The notes under the pieces: generated by a model
Databases searched by the model: none
What the model saw: only the letters and a program-made list of their open reading frames with translations
Told to the model about the DNA's origin: nothing
In this document: positions 37,096 to 53,397 of the stretch, one piece after another
Numbering within the stretch: position 1 is the first letter of the stretch
Layout: each line of letters begins with the position of its first letter
From: Paludisphaera rhizosphaerae
GTDB taxonomy: Bacteria > Planctomycetota > Planctomycetia > Isosphaerales > Isosphaeraceae
Length of the DNA: 64,000 nt
Reading direction: 5' to 3'
Assembly: GCF_011065895.1 (NCBI RefSeq)
Contig: NZ_JAALCR010000008.1
Coordinates: 62,001-126,000, forward strand
Translations under genes and position numbers: made by a program

Positions 37096-37215
37096 CTTCG
37101 GCCGTCGCGAGTCGCGCGACGGCCGCCCCGGAGACGCCGAGGAGGCCACCCGCCGGGGAGCGGCGGCGGTCTCACGACGGAGCCAGCGGTTCTCCTTCCC
37201 GAATGGAACGGTCAC

Positions 37216-37740
37216 ATGGGCAAAGTGAAAGACGAAGTCTCGGGACAGAAGCCGACGAAGCCCGTCAAGGGGAAGCCGGGCGGGGGATCCGTCGGCGCTC
37301 TCGCCCAGTTCGTGGCCAACTTCTTCTCGACCACCCTCTACAAGCCGATGCAGGGCCGACACGCTCGCCTCTACACGGCGATCGGCCTGGGGATGATCGC
37401 CGCCGGGGCCGTCTGGCAGATTTACGAGCGGTCCCTCGATCTTGAGGCCGCCGCCCGCTTCGCGATTCCGGGCGCTGTCGCCGGTCTCCTCGCCTGGGCC
37501 ATCTTCCGGGTCGTCCACTATCCGCAGTTCGCCGAGTTCCTGATCGCCACCGAGGCCGAGATGAACAAGGTCTCCTGGACGAGCCGGGACGACCTTTACC
37601 GCTCGACCATCGTGGTATTGGCCACGGTCCTCCTTCTGGCCCTCTACCTGTTCGTGGTCGACTGGTTCTGGCTCTTCCTGCTGCGGATGCTTGGGGTCCT
37701 CCAGTTCAGCGGCGGAGGCGGCTTCGGCTCGACCTCCTGA
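37216..37740 (+). CDS. secE: Preprotein translocase subunit SecE
   Basis: 174-residue inner-membrane subunit of the SecYEG channel. The SecE core is at the C-terminus: 'FLIATEAEMNKVSWTSRDDLYRSTIVVLATVLLLALYLFVVDW' with the amphipathic helix and final TM. Upstream there are two more hydrophobic segments (about 56-75 and 82-102), so it is a three-TM form, as in E. coli. The ATG 37216 is used because the longer in-frame extension would run into tRNA-Trp. Followed by nusG, as usual. Confidence 0.93.
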   Translation: MGKVKDEVSGQKPTKPVKGKPGGGSVGALAQFVANFFSTTLYKPMQGRHARLYTAIGLGMIAAGAVWQIYERSLDLEAAARFAIPGAVAGLLAWAIFRVVHYPQFAEFLIATEAEMNKVSWTSRDDLYRSTIVVLATVLLLALYLFVVDWFWLFLLRMLGVLQFSGGGGFGSTS

Positions 37741-37836
37741 ACCAGCCCGCGACAGGACAGGCCCGGTCCCGCGCAGCGACCGAGGGCCTCGACCTTCCCC
37801 GCCTCCCTCAATCCAAGACGCGCCGTAGTACGTTCC

Positions 37837-38598
37837 ATGAGCCACTCGACCCACGAGAACGACGAACCGACCCCCGACGAGGTCGAATCCGAGACCCCGA
37901 ACTTCGAGGTCGAGGAGGAAACTCCGGACGGCGGCGTCGCGCACGCCCAGCCGCAACGGGCCCCCGAGCCTCAGGCTGACGAGCCGGACGACGAACCGGA
38001 GGACGCGCCTGAGCCGGTCGACGAGGACGCCGACCCACCGGTGGACCTGGTCTGGTACGTCCTGAAGGTGCAGAGCTCGCGAGAGGACACGATCGCCGAG
38101 GCTCTTCAGAGGCGGGTCAAGATCCAGGGCCTTGAGCGTTTCTTCGGCGTCACCGCCGAGGGGAAGCCGCGGATCGTCGTCCCGACCGAGAAGATCACCG
38201 AGATCCGCAACAACAAGAAGCGGATCGTCGAACGCAAGACGTACCCCGGCTACATCATGGTCCAGATGGAGCTGAACGAGAAGACCTGGTTCCTGGTCCG
38301 CGAGACTCCGGGCGTGGGGGACTTCGTCGGGGCGCATGGGACGCCCACGAAGATGACCGACACCGAGGTCAACCAGATGCTCAACCAGCAGGAAGAGCAG
38401 ACGACCGCCAAGTCTCCCACCGTTCGGATCGACGTCGAGCGGGGCGACAGAGTCAAGATCAAGGACGGCCCGTTCGAGAACTTCGAGGGGACCGTCGAGG
38501 AGGTCATCGAGGGCCGCGGCCTGGTGAAGGTGATGCTCATCATCTTCAACCGCCCCACCCCCGTCGACCTCGAATACTGGCAGTTGGAGCGGATCTGA
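37837..38598 (+). CDS. nusG: Transcription termination/antitermination factor NusG with acidic N-terminal extension
   Basis: 253-residue elongation factor binding RNA polymerase. The NGN domain starts at about residue 72 (LVWYVLKVQSSREDTIAEAL) and includes 'RKTYPGYIMVQMELNEKTWFLVRETPGVGDFVG'. A KOW domain follows (about 197-235; 'ERGDRVKIKDGPFENFEGTVEEV'). Residues 1-70 form a strongly acidic, Glu/Asp/Pro-rich extension absent from E. coli NusG (181 residues), probably disordered. Placed between secE and rplK as in most bacteria. Confidence 0.96.
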   Translation: MSHSTHENDEPTPDEVESETPNFEVEEETPDGGVAHAQPQRAPEPQADEPDDEPEDAPEPVDEDADPPVDLVWYVLKVQSSREDTIAEALQRRVKIQGLERFFGVTAEGKPRIVVPTEKITEIRNNKKRIVERKTYPGYIMVQMELNEKTWFLVRETPGVGDFVGAHGTPTKMTDTEVNQMLNQQEEQTTAKSPTVRIDVERGDRVKIKDGPFENFEGTVEEVIEGRGLVKVMLIIFNRPTPVDLEYWQLERI

Positions 38599-38692
38599 GC
38601 CCTCAAGGGCGCGGGCCGGTCCGCCGGACTGAGACGAATTCGAGACAAGCGAAGCGACAGCGAGAGACCCCCAAGGGGAGCGAGAATCCGCG

Positions 38693-39118
38693 ATGGCCAA
38701 GGTGATGACGGCGAAGGTCAAGCTGCAGTGTCCGGGGGGTCAGGCGACCCCCGCGCCCCCGGTCGGCCCCGCGCTCGGCCAGCACGGCGTGAACATCGGC
38801 CAGTTCGTGATGCAGTTCAACGAACGCACCAAGGACATGAGGGGGACCACGATCCCCGTCGAGATCACGATCTACTCGGACCGGACGTTCGAGTTCATCA
38901 CCAAGAGCCCGCCGGCCGCCGTCCTGCTGAAGCAGGCCGCCGGCATCGCCTCCGGCTCCGCGGTGCCGAACAAGACCAAGGTCGGGACCGTGACCGCCGA
39001 GCAGGTCCGCAAGATCGCCGAGACCAAGTTCCAGGACCTGAACGCCCGCGACCTCGACCACGCCTGCCGCGTGATCGCCGGCACGGCGCGGAGCATGGGC
39101 GTCGAGGTCAAGGGCTGA
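38693..39118 (+). CDS. rplK: 50S ribosomal protein L11
   Basis: 141-residue ribosomal protein at the GTPase-associated centre of 23S rRNA. Blocks '[33 protein letters not shown]', '[26 protein letters not shown]' and the C-terminal '[12 protein letters not shown]' are canonical. GGGAG precedes the ATG. First gene of the L11-L1-L10-L12 group, 94 nt after nusG. Confidence 0.98.
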   Translation: MAKVMTAKVKLQCPGGQATPAPPVGPALGQHGVNIGQFVMQFNERTKDMRGTTIPVEITIYSDRTFEFITKSPPAAVLLKQAAGIASGSAVPNKTKVGTVTAEQVRKIAETKFQDLNARDLDHACRVIAGTARSMGVEVKG

Positions 39119-39218
39119 GGCCCCAGAAATCATAAGAAGTCAAGGCCGCCGCGGGGGGCGCGTTCCCCTCGCGGCGACCGTCGGTAACGGGGGGAGCGGG
39201 CCGACGCCCCTCCCTTCG

Positions 39219-39239
39219 CCGTCCCGGAACCCGGGACGG
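39219..39239 (+). other. Perfect hairpin in the rplK-rplA spacer
   Basis: 9-bp stem (CCGTCCCGG with its complement) and AAC loop in the 218-nt gap between rplK and rplA. No T-run follows. It may be a partial terminator or a translational control element; I cannot match it to the L1-binding site. Confidence 0.35.
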
Positions 39240-39336
39240 AAGCCGGTCAGACCAGGCGCGACCGCCCGCCGTCGACCGGAGCAGAGACCCGAGCATCGAA
39301 GGCGGCAGCCCCCGAAGGGGCGAAAGGAGAGTCCAC

Positions 39337-40017
39337 TTGGCCTACCGCTCCAAACGCTATCGCGCGCTGGCGGCGAAAAACAAGGCGCAAGCCACGTTGC
39401 CGCTGGCCGAGGCGGTGAAGATCCTCAAGGGGTTCAACACCACCAAGTTCAACCAGACCGTTGAGGTCTCGACCCACCTGGGGATCGATCCTCGGCAGAG
39501 CGACCAGAACGTCCGCGGGTCCGTGGCCCTGCCGCACGGGATCGGCAAGGCCGTCCGGGTGGCCGTCTTCGCCCAGGGCGAAAACGCCGAGAAGGCCCGC
39601 GCGGCCGGGGCCGACATCGTCGGCGCCGACGACCTGGCTCAGCAGATCAAGTCCGGCGTCATGGACTTCGACGTGGCGCTGGCGACTCCCGACATGATGG
39701 GCGTCGTCGGTCCCTTGGGCCGCGTGCTTGGTCCTCGCGGCCTGATGCCGTCACCCCGCTCGGGCACCGTGACGACCGACATTGCGTCGGCGGTCAAGGA
39801 GTTCAAGGCGGGCAAGATCGAGTTCCGCAACGACAAGGGCGGCAACGTGGCGGTCCCCGTGGGGAAGATCAACTTCTCCGAGGATCAGATCGTCGAGAAC
39901 GTCACGGCGTTCCTGAACTACCTGAGGACGCTCAAGCCGGCGGCCTCGAAGGGGACGTACATCCAGACGATCACGATCTCCGCCACCATGAGCCCCGGCG
40001 TCCGGGTCTCGGCGTGA
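39337..40017 (+). CDS. rplA: 50S ribosomal protein L1
   Basis: 226-residue ribosomal protein of the L1 stalk. Blocks: '[49 protein letters not shown]' (split by small gaps in reading), '[23 protein letters not shown]' and '[19 protein letters not shown]'. It starts with TTG at 39337 behind a strong AAAGGAGA box; [11 protein letters not shown] is a normal L1 beginning. In many bacteria L1 represses translation of its own operon. 218 nt separate it from rplK, longer than usual. Confidence 0.97.
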   Translation: MAYRSKRYRALAAKNKAQATLPLAEAVKILKGFNTTKFNQTVEVSTHLGIDPRQSDQNVRGSVALPHGIGKAVRVAVFAQGENAEKARAAGADIVGADDLAQQIKSGVMDFDVALATPDMMGVVGPLGRVLGPRGLMPSPRSGTVTTDIASAVKEFKAGKIEFRNDKGGNVAVPVGKINFSEDQIVENVTAFLNYLRTLKPAASKGTYIQTITISATMSPGVRVSA

Positions 40018-40069
40018 CCATGGGACGCTACCAAACCATTACGTCGAGGCCGGAGCCGCGGACCCACAG

Positions 40070-40618
40070 ATGAGCAAATACGTCAAAGAAATGATGATGG
40101 ACCAGCTCCGCAGCGACCTGGGCGACGCCCGGTCGATGCTGGTCGTCGACTTCAAGGGGCTGGACGCCGTCAGCGAACACCAGTTCCGGATGGACCTCCG
40201 CAAGAAGTCGATCAAGGTGCGGACGTTGAAGAACACCCTGGCGCGACGGGTCCTGGCGGACCTCGGCGTGGACGGGCTGTCGAAGTACCTGGAAGGGCCT
40301 TCGGTCCTGGTCTGGGGCGGGGACGGTCCGGCCGAGCTGGCCAAGGAGCTGTCGGCCCAGGTCAAGAAGCTGAAGAAGCCCGCGATCAAGGGGGGCGCCG
40401 TCGACGGCGTCGTCATCGGCCCGGAACAGGTCGAGGACATCACCAAGCTCCCCAGCCGCGAGGAATTGATCGGTCGCATCGTCTCGCTGGCCCTGGCCCC
40501 GGCGGCCCGGATCGTCAGCCTGGCGAACGCCCCGGTCTCGGCCCTGGCCAGCCAGATTCAGTCGATCGCCGAGGGGGCCCCGGCCGCCGAAGGCGAGGCC
40601 GCCCCGGAAGGCGCCTGA
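40070..40618 (+). CDS. rplJ: 50S ribosomal protein L10
   Basis: 182-residue stalk base protein binding L7/L12 dimers. N-terminal RNA-binding part 'SMLVVDFKGLDAVSEHQFRMDLRKKSIKVRTLKNTLARR' and C-terminal helix 'SREELIGRIVSLALAPAARIVSLANAPVSALASQIQSIAEG' for L7/L12 binding are clear. It lies 52 nt after rplA. No L10 leader structure could be recognised with confidence. Confidence 0.97.
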   Translation: MSKYVKEMMMDQLRSDLGDARSMLVVDFKGLDAVSEHQFRMDLRKKSIKVRTLKNTLARRVLADLGVDGLSKYLEGPSVLVWGGDGPAELAKELSAQVKKLKKPAIKGGAVDGVVIGPEQVEDITKLPSREELIGRIVSLALAPAARIVSLANAPVSALASQIQSIAEGAPAAEGEAAPEGA

Positions 40619-40686
40619 CCCCCGAAGACAACCGGCGGAGGCCCGACGGCCGCCCGCCTGTAAGACCTACTTCTGATTCTCCACGG

Positions 40687-40704
40687 GTACGTCCAACGAC
40701 GTAC
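40687..40704 (+). other. Small hairpin in the rplJ-rplL spacer
   Basis: GTACGT-CCAACG-ACGTAC, a 6-bp perfect stem within the 139-nt gap before rplL. Possible attenuator or mRNA-stability element; weak on its own. Confidence 0.25.
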
Positions 40705-40757
40705 GCCGAACGAACCGCCTGATCTTTCGATCGAGTGAAGAAAGGACCGCTCTCGCC

Positions 40758-41165
<408 letters not shown>

Positions 41166-41614
41166 TTTTCGCCGCCTCCCGGACCGCCCTGCGGTCCGGG
41201 AGCGCCGGCTGAATCCGGGGTGGAAGCGACGGCGAGTAATCGCCGCAGGCTGATCCGCCCCCGCAACCTCCCTCTGCTGTCCTCTGCTCGGCCCGCGACC
41301 GCCATGCGGCTGCGGCGGCCCCCGGCCCGGACGATGATGCTCCACCGACTCGCAGGACAGGCCGAAACCGTCCCGACGGGCTCCCAGGACGAGCCCGTTC
41401 GCGAAGCCGCAGCCTCGGCCCCGTCGTCGCCGTTCCACCGCATCGAGACCCTTGAACGTCGTCCCCAGGAGTCGCCCGCGGCCATCCGCGGGCCGTTGCC
41501 GTTTGGGACGGCCGCCGCCCAGACCGACCCGCCCGGACGGACGACGACGCGATCGCGACCGCCGACGCGACCCCGGCCCGTGCCCCTTTCCTAATTCGAG
41601 GAGCGCGCCCTCTT
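41166..41614. other. 449-nt spacer between rplL and rpoB
   Basis: Apart from the hairpin at 41176-41202 I see no gene: open frames here are Arg/Pro-rich and start-less or lack ribosome sites. No clear promoter by eye. The last 15 nt carry GAGGAG before the rpoB ATG. Confidence 0.5.
41176..41202 (+). terminator. Perfect hairpin after rplL (attenuator/processing site)
   Basis: 12-bp perfect stem (CTCCCGGACCGC with its complement), 3-nt loop, 11 nt after the rplL stop. No U-tract. In E. coli an attenuator and an RNase III site lie in the same place between rplL and rpoB. Confidence 0.55.
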
Positions 41615-45334
<3,720 letters not shown>

Positions 45335-45422
45335 GTCGGTGGTTTTCCCCCAGGCCGGCGACCCCGCCCTCCAACGCCAGGAGAGCGGGGCCGCCTTGGC
45401 CCCGACCGCGCGCGGTCGGACC

Positions 45423-45641
45423 TTGAGATTTTTTCGGAATTTCGCTTGGAATCGGCCCTGGGTTTGCTTAGGATCAACGGATGCGACTTCGTCGCGGGAC
45501 GATCTTCCGCGCCTTGCGATCGTCGACGCTCGGGGGAAGCGCCGATCGATCCTGCGCGGAGTCGACGACGGGATCCTGCGGATCCCGGTCAAGGAGGAGC
45601 CGAACTTGGCGATCCGGGTCCCAGGACGACCTCTATCATAA
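45423..45641 (+). CDS. Possible short ORF between rpoB and rpoC
   Basis: This frame ends in TAA just before the terminator hairpin. From the TTG at 45423 it would encode 72 residues; no ribosome binding site is evident and the start is not secure. The second half looks protein-like with the genome's usual codons: 'LPRLAIVDARGKRRSILRGV' followed by 'GILRIPVKEEPNLAIRVPG'. Alternatively, the candidate promoter at 45446-45474 would transcribe only the later portion, which has no start codon, so the transcript may be non-coding. Family not recognised. Listed with low confidence because frame quality and the neat fit before a terminator are suggestive. Confidence 0.25.
   Translation: MRFFRNFAWNRPWVCLGSTDATSSRDDLPRLAIVDARGKRRSILRGVDDGILRIPVKEEPNLAIRVPGRPLS
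45446..45474 (+). promoter_or_regulatory. Sigma-70 like promoter between rpoB and rpoC
   Basis: TTGGAA (45446-45451) and TAGGAT (45469-45474) with a 17-nt spacer, within an AT-rich patch. Found by eye, but spacing and both boxes are good. It would start transcription near 45481. Confidence 0.5.
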
Positions 45642-45644
45642 GCA

Positions 45645-45696
45645 CCGCGGGGAGCCCCGACGCCGTCGGGGGGCCCGTCCGCGGCTTTTTTTGTTT
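45645..45696 (+). terminator. Intrinsic terminator with U-tract between rpoB and rpoC
   Basis: CCGCGG pairs with CCGCGG enclosing an inner GC-rich stem (GCCCCGAC/GTCGGGG type), immediately followed by CTTTTTTTGTTT. It is the only hairpin with a long T-run that I find in the window, located 191 nt before the rpoC start. Confidence 0.7.
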
Positions 45697-45886
45697 CGGG
45701 GCGACGAGAGTCGGGACGCGCGCCCCGGCGCTTCCCGGTCGCACTCCCTGACGTGAGCATGGGCTTGGTTTGATCTCGCCCGAGGGGGCCGGCCCCTGGC
45801 TGAGGACGCGACGAAGGCGACCGTCGCTCCTCACCCGCCGACCCGCCCGCCCTCGGATTCGCCGGAACCGCGGAGGAGAGTGTCTC

Positions 45887-50155
<4,269 letters not shown>

Positions 50156-50182
50156 TCCTTCCTGCGATCCACGACAAAACCC

Positions 50183-50219
50183 GACGGCCCGCCCGATCCT
50201 CCGATCGGCGCGGGCCGTC
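50183..50219 (+). terminator. Terminator after rpoC
   Basis: GACGGCCCGC plus CCGATC pair with their complements (one bulged base, 4-nt loop), followed closely by ATTTTCC. It ends the tRNA-tuf-to-rpoC cluster. Confidence 0.7.
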
Positions 50220-50293
50220 CGCATTTTCCGGCCAGGCAGATTCGCTACAATTCACTGGGAAGGCCGACCCTTCGATCCCTCCGGAGCGCCGCC

Positions 50294-50986
50294 ATGTCGA
50301 CCGTCGCCAAGCCGACCCAGTCCACGATCCCGCCCCTGGAAAACGGCGACCGTTTGACTCGCGCCGAGTTCGAACGCCGGTATGAGGCCATGGCCGGAGT
50401 CCGCGCCGAGTTGATCGAAGGAGCCGTCCACATGCCCTCGCCGGTCCATGCCGCTCGTCATGCCGAGCCCCATGCCCACCTCATCGGTCTGCTGTTCAAT
50501 TACAAAATTGCGACTTCGGGAGTTCGGCTCTTCACGGATTCAAGCGTTCGCCTCGACCTCGACAATGAGCCCCAGCCAGACGCTTCCCTTACGATTGACC
50601 CTCGCTGTGGCGGGCAGTCCAAACTATCTCAAGACGACTATATTGAAGGCGCCCCGGAACTGGTCGCCGAGGTCTCCTCGAGCACGGTCAGCATCGACCT
50701 AGGGTCTAAGTTGAATGCTTATCGTCGCAATGGGGTCCTCGAGTATCTGGTCTGGCGGGTCCGCGACCGGGCCTTCGATTGGTTTATTCTTCGCGAGGGA
50801 AGCTATGTTCCCCTCGTCCCCGACGCCGACGGCCTCCTGAAGAGTCAGACTTTCCCCGGCCTCTGGCTCGACCCTGAGGCGATGCTCGCCGACGACCTGC
50901 CGCGTGTGATCGCCGCGTTGAATCGGGGGCTTGCCTCGCCGGAGCATGCGGCGTTCGTCCAGCGGCTTCAGGAGGGCGGGGGATGA
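50294..50986 (+). CDS. Uma2 family (PD-(D/E)xK-like) protein
   Basis: 230-residue Uma2 protein, putative nuclease fold, role unknown. N-terminal 'LTRAEFERRYEAMAGVRAELIEGAVHM' and core 'VRLDLDNEPQPDASLTIDP', 'GAPELVAEVSSSTVSIDLGSKLNAYRRNGVLEYLVW' are typical; the conserved D (in QPDAS) and E (in VAEVS) are candidate catalytic residues. Unlike the copy at 11175 it has no coiled-coil tail. Its stop overlaps the next gene's start in an ATGA (50983-50986). Its middle third is of lower GC than neighbours. Confidence 0.9.
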   Translation: MSTVAKPTQSTIPPLENGDRLTRAEFERRYEAMAGVRAELIEGAVHMPSPVHAARHAEPHAHLIGLLFNYKIATSGVRLFTDSSVRLDLDNEPQPDASLTIDPRCGGQSKLSQDDYIEGAPELVAEVSSSTVSIDLGSKLNAYRRNGVLEYLVWRVRDRAFDWFILREGSYVPLVPDADGLLKSQTFPGLWLDPEAMLADDLPRVIAALNRGLASPEHAAFVQRLQEGGG

Positions 50987-51639
50987 GCACGCGGGTCGAA
51001 GTCGCCGCTTCGGAGAAGGCGAAGCGGCGGCTGGTGACATTGAACGCGGAGATCCGCGAGTGTCGGCTCTGCCACGCGGCGGGGTATCTGAACGAGGCCG
51101 ATTCGGTCCCCATCGCCCGCGATCCCGAGCCAGACGCCCCCATGCCGCGGATCTTGCTCGTTGGCCAGGCGCCGGGTCTACGCGCAACCATCACCGACCG
51201 ACCGTTCGCGGGTGCCGCCGGAAACAAGCTCCGCGATTGGTTCGAGGCCGGTGGGATTCCTCGCGAGGACTTCTGGCGGAGGATCCACTTCGCGGCCGTC
51301 ACCCGCTGCTACCCGGGTCGACTCCCCGGCGCAAAGGGGGACCGCGTTCCATCACCCTCCGAACAGGCTCTCTGCCACCCCTGGCTCAACGGCCTCATCG
51401 ACGTCATCCGCCCCCGAATCGTCCTCCTGGTCGGCCTGCTCGCCGTCCGCACGTTCCTGGGCCCGGTCAAGTCGCTGGCCGCCGTGGTCGGCGAAGCGAC
51501 CGAACGCGACGGCGTCCTCTACATCCCCCTCCCGCATCCCTCCGGCGTCAGCCGATGGCTCAACGAGCCCGCCAACGTCCATGCCGTCGCCCGCGCGATG
51601 GCGATCCTCCGGTCGGCGTTGCGAGAACAGCGTGCCTGA
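50983..51639 (+). CDS. Uracil-DNA glycosylase family protein (Fe-S type)
   Basis: 218-residue DNA repair glycosylase of the family 4/5 type, removing uracil or related deaminated bases. Four cysteines match the Fe-S ligand pattern: C27-x2-C30 ('CRLC'), C109 ('VTRCYPG') and C131. Motif 1 is 'LLVGQAPG' (58-65), followed by 'DRPFAGAAGNKLRDWF', and motif 2 is 'PLPHPSG' near residue 178. The motif 1 residue is Gln-Ala in place of the Glu-Ala of family 4. Coupled by 4-nt overlap to the Uma2 gene, suggesting joint expression. Confidence 0.88.
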   Translation: MSTRVEVAASEKAKRRLVTLNAEIRECRLCHAAGYLNEADSVPIARDPEPDAPMPRILLVGQAPGLRATITDRPFAGAAGNKLRDWFEAGGIPREDFWRRIHFAAVTRCYPGRLPGAKGDRVPSPSEQALCHPWLNGLIDVIRPRIVLLVGLLAVRTFLGPVKSLAAVVGEATERDGVLYIPLPHPSGVSRWLNEPANVHAVARAMAILRSALREQRA

Positions 51640-51861
51640 CGAATCGACGATCGCGTCGATCTCAGACAGCACCAACCAACGTTCATCTCACAAATGATGT
51701 CAAACATCGACGATCCGACTCATGACGTGAACTGTCCCCACAAAATGTTCGGGACGGAAGGATGCCGTTTCCCTCCTCTCGTTCCTGGTTGATAGAATCA
51801 CAACCTGAACTCACATCGCGCATCGACGAATCGTCGGCTTGGGAACAAGTAGGTCGTCGCC
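51640..51861. other. 222-nt spacer of reduced GC before the methyltransferase-like gene
   Basis: Clearly less GC-rich than its surroundings. Contains TAGAAT at about 51794 as a possible -10 box without a clear -35. No gene supported. Confidence 0.3.
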
Positions 51862-52722
51862 ATGCACTCACTGAAATTGACCACCAAGTGCGCCGTCTCA
51901 TCAACACTGCGGAATCCCGCCGTTTGGTTCGGCGTTCAAAGCTCGCTCGGCAAGGCGGGCCGCTGGTTCTCATGGCTTGAGCATGTGCGCCGATGGAATC
52001 TCGACGAACAGGGCCGCGTCGAGGGATTCCGCAGCAAGTGCCGGAGCGTCTTTTCCGATCTGAAGGTCTTGAACGGGCCGTTTCGAGGAATGACTTATCC
52101 GTCGATGAGTTCACACGGCAGCGCGCTTTATCCCAAGCTGCTGGGGAGTTACGAGGGTGAGCTCCATGGCGTCCTCGAAACGATGATGAGCCGAAACTAC
52201 GACGCGATCGTCGACATCGGCTGCGCAGAAGGCTACTACGCCGTCGGCCTCGGTCGGTGCATGCCGCAAGCGCGAATCTACGCATACGACACCAACGCGG
52301 CCGCAGTTCAGCAGTGCGTCGAGATGGCCCGCATGAATGGCGTCGAAGTCACGACCGGAGGCTTCTGCGACCAGGCCGTCCTGAAAAGCCTCGATCTCGG
52401 CAAGCGCGCTCTCATCATCTCCGATTGCGAGGGCTACGAGAATCAGCTCCTCGATGCGAACCTCGCGAAGGCGCTCAGCCAACACGACTTCCTCGTCGAA
52501 ACCCACGACTTCATCCAGATCGAATCGACGCGCAACGTCCTGAAAGCCCTCGAAGCGACGCACGACTGCACGGTCATCGACAGTATGGATGACATCCACA
52601 AGGCCTATGCCTACAACCAGCCGCAGCTGGCGAGTTTCGATCTCACGGAACGGCACTGGCTCCTCGCCGAGCATCGGCCGGCGATCATGAGGTGGGTTTT
52701 CGCGTCTTCACGCGTTGGGTGA
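51862..52722 (+). CDS. SAM-dependent methyltransferase-like protein
   Basis: 286-residue protein. A Rossmann methyltransferase core starts near residue 113: motif I 'AIVDIGCAEGYYAVGLG' (D118, G120), an acidic residue at the end of strand 2 ('IYAYDTN', D143), and 'ALIISDCEGYEN' in the position of motif IV. This layout is FkbM-like. The N-terminal ~100 residues are not recognised. No partner genes beside it; both flanks have long spacers. Codon use and GC are lower than neighbours, which suggests acquisition by transfer (inference). Substrate unknown. Confidence 0.78.
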   Translation: MHSLKLTTKCAVSSTLRNPAVWFGVQSSLGKAGRWFSWLEHVRRWNLDEQGRVEGFRSKCRSVFSDLKVLNGPFRGMTYPSMSSHGSALYPKLLGSYEGELHGVLETMMSRNYDAIVDIGCAEGYYAVGLGRCMPQARIYAYDTNAAAVQQCVEMARMNGVEVTTGGFCDQAVLKSLDLGKRALIISDCEGYENQLLDANLAKALSQHDFLVETHDFIQIESTRNVLKALEATHDCTVIDSMDDIHKAYAYNQPQLASFDLTERHWLLAEHRPAIMRWVFASSRVG

Positions 52723-52925
52723 TCCATTCGCCCCGTTTCCCAGAGACTCCCCCCTCGTCTCAACATGAGCACGACCATCGATCGACGATGATCGCGATGG
52801 TCGCAAGCTCATTGCCCATGTCTCAACCTGACCTCTCGGGTCTGTGAAATCCTTCGCCCTCGATCCTCCATTCGAGGGACGAACGGCTCGTCATCGCATC
52901 CCGCCGCCAAGAACTCCACCCTCCC

Positions 52926-52954
52926 TTGACATTCGTCCGACGCCCGCCAATACT
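52926..52954 (+). promoter_or_regulatory. Promoter of the GntR-ABC operon
   Basis: Consensus TTGACA (52926-52931), 17-nt spacer, AATACT (52949-52954). The operator overlaps its -10 end, consistent with repression by the first gene product. Confidence 0.7.
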
Positions 52955-52973
52955 GTATTAGTTCGCTAACACA
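52954..52973. promoter_or_regulatory. Operator for the GntR/YtrA-type regulator
   Basis: Inverted repeat TGTATTAG-TTCG-CTAACACA with 7 of 8 positions paired, just before AGGAGG (52976-52981) and the ATG. Typical placement for an autoregulatory site. Confidence 0.65.
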
Positions 52974-52987
52974 CTAGGAGGCCGAGA

Positions 52988-53395
52988 ATGCTGATCGACC
53001 TGAACGAGTCGGACGGCCGGCCGATTTACGGGCGGATCGCCGATCGGATCAAGTTCGCGATAGCGGGAGAGGTTTTGCGGCCCGGGGAGTTGGCTCCATC
53101 AGTCCGCGAGCTGTCCAAGCAGTTAGTGGTGAACCCCAACACGGTGGCGCGGGCGTACCGCGATCTCCAGGGAGAGGGGTTGTTGGAGCCGGTGCGAGGG
53201 ACGGGCCTGCAGGTCGCCGTCGGGGCGACTGAGCGTTGCCGGCTGGCTCGAAAGGACCACGTTCGCGCCCGCCTCCGCGCGGCGTTCGACGAGGTCCGCG
53301 AGACGGGACTGCCGGCGGGGGAGATCGAGGCCATCCTCCATGAGGAGTGGTCGCGAGGGCAGGGCGGGGACCAGGCGAACGGGAAGGGGGCCTGA
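52988..53395 (+). CDS. GntR family (YtrA subfamily) transcriptional regulator
   Basis: 135-residue winged-helix repressor. N-terminal HTH: 'RPIYGRIADRIKFAIAGEVLRPGELAPSVRELSKQLVVNPNTVARAYRDLQGEGLLEPVRGTGLQV' in which the recognition helix and wing are clear; a short C-terminal helix pair, as in YtrA rather than FadR types, completes it. It is the first gene of a GntR-ABC-permease operon; ABC start is 2 nt after its stop. Likely binds the dyad at 52954-52973. Effector unknown; YtrA-type systems often respond to cell-envelope stress or antibiotics. Confidence 0.92.
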   Translation: MLIDLNESDGRPIYGRIADRIKFAIAGEVLRPGELAPSVRELSKQLVVNPNTVARAYRDLQGEGLLEPVRGTGLQVAVGATERCRLARKDHVRARLRAAFDEVRETGLPAGEIEAILHEEWSRGQGGDQANGKGA

Positions 53396-53397
53396 CC

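Larger units (their letters stand above)
45335..45886. other. 552-nt rpoB-rpoC spacer
   Basis: Contains, in order, a promoter-like site (45446-45474), a protein-like short frame ending at 45641, an intrinsic terminator (45645-45696) and about 190 nt of leader before rpoC. CGTGAGCATGGGC occurs twice, at 45752-45764 and over the rpoC start (45886-45898). Confidence 0.6.

Noticed and set aside
40018-40069. L10 leader before rplJ
   Set aside because: The gap to rplA is only 52 nt and I could not fold the expected structure with confidence by eye.
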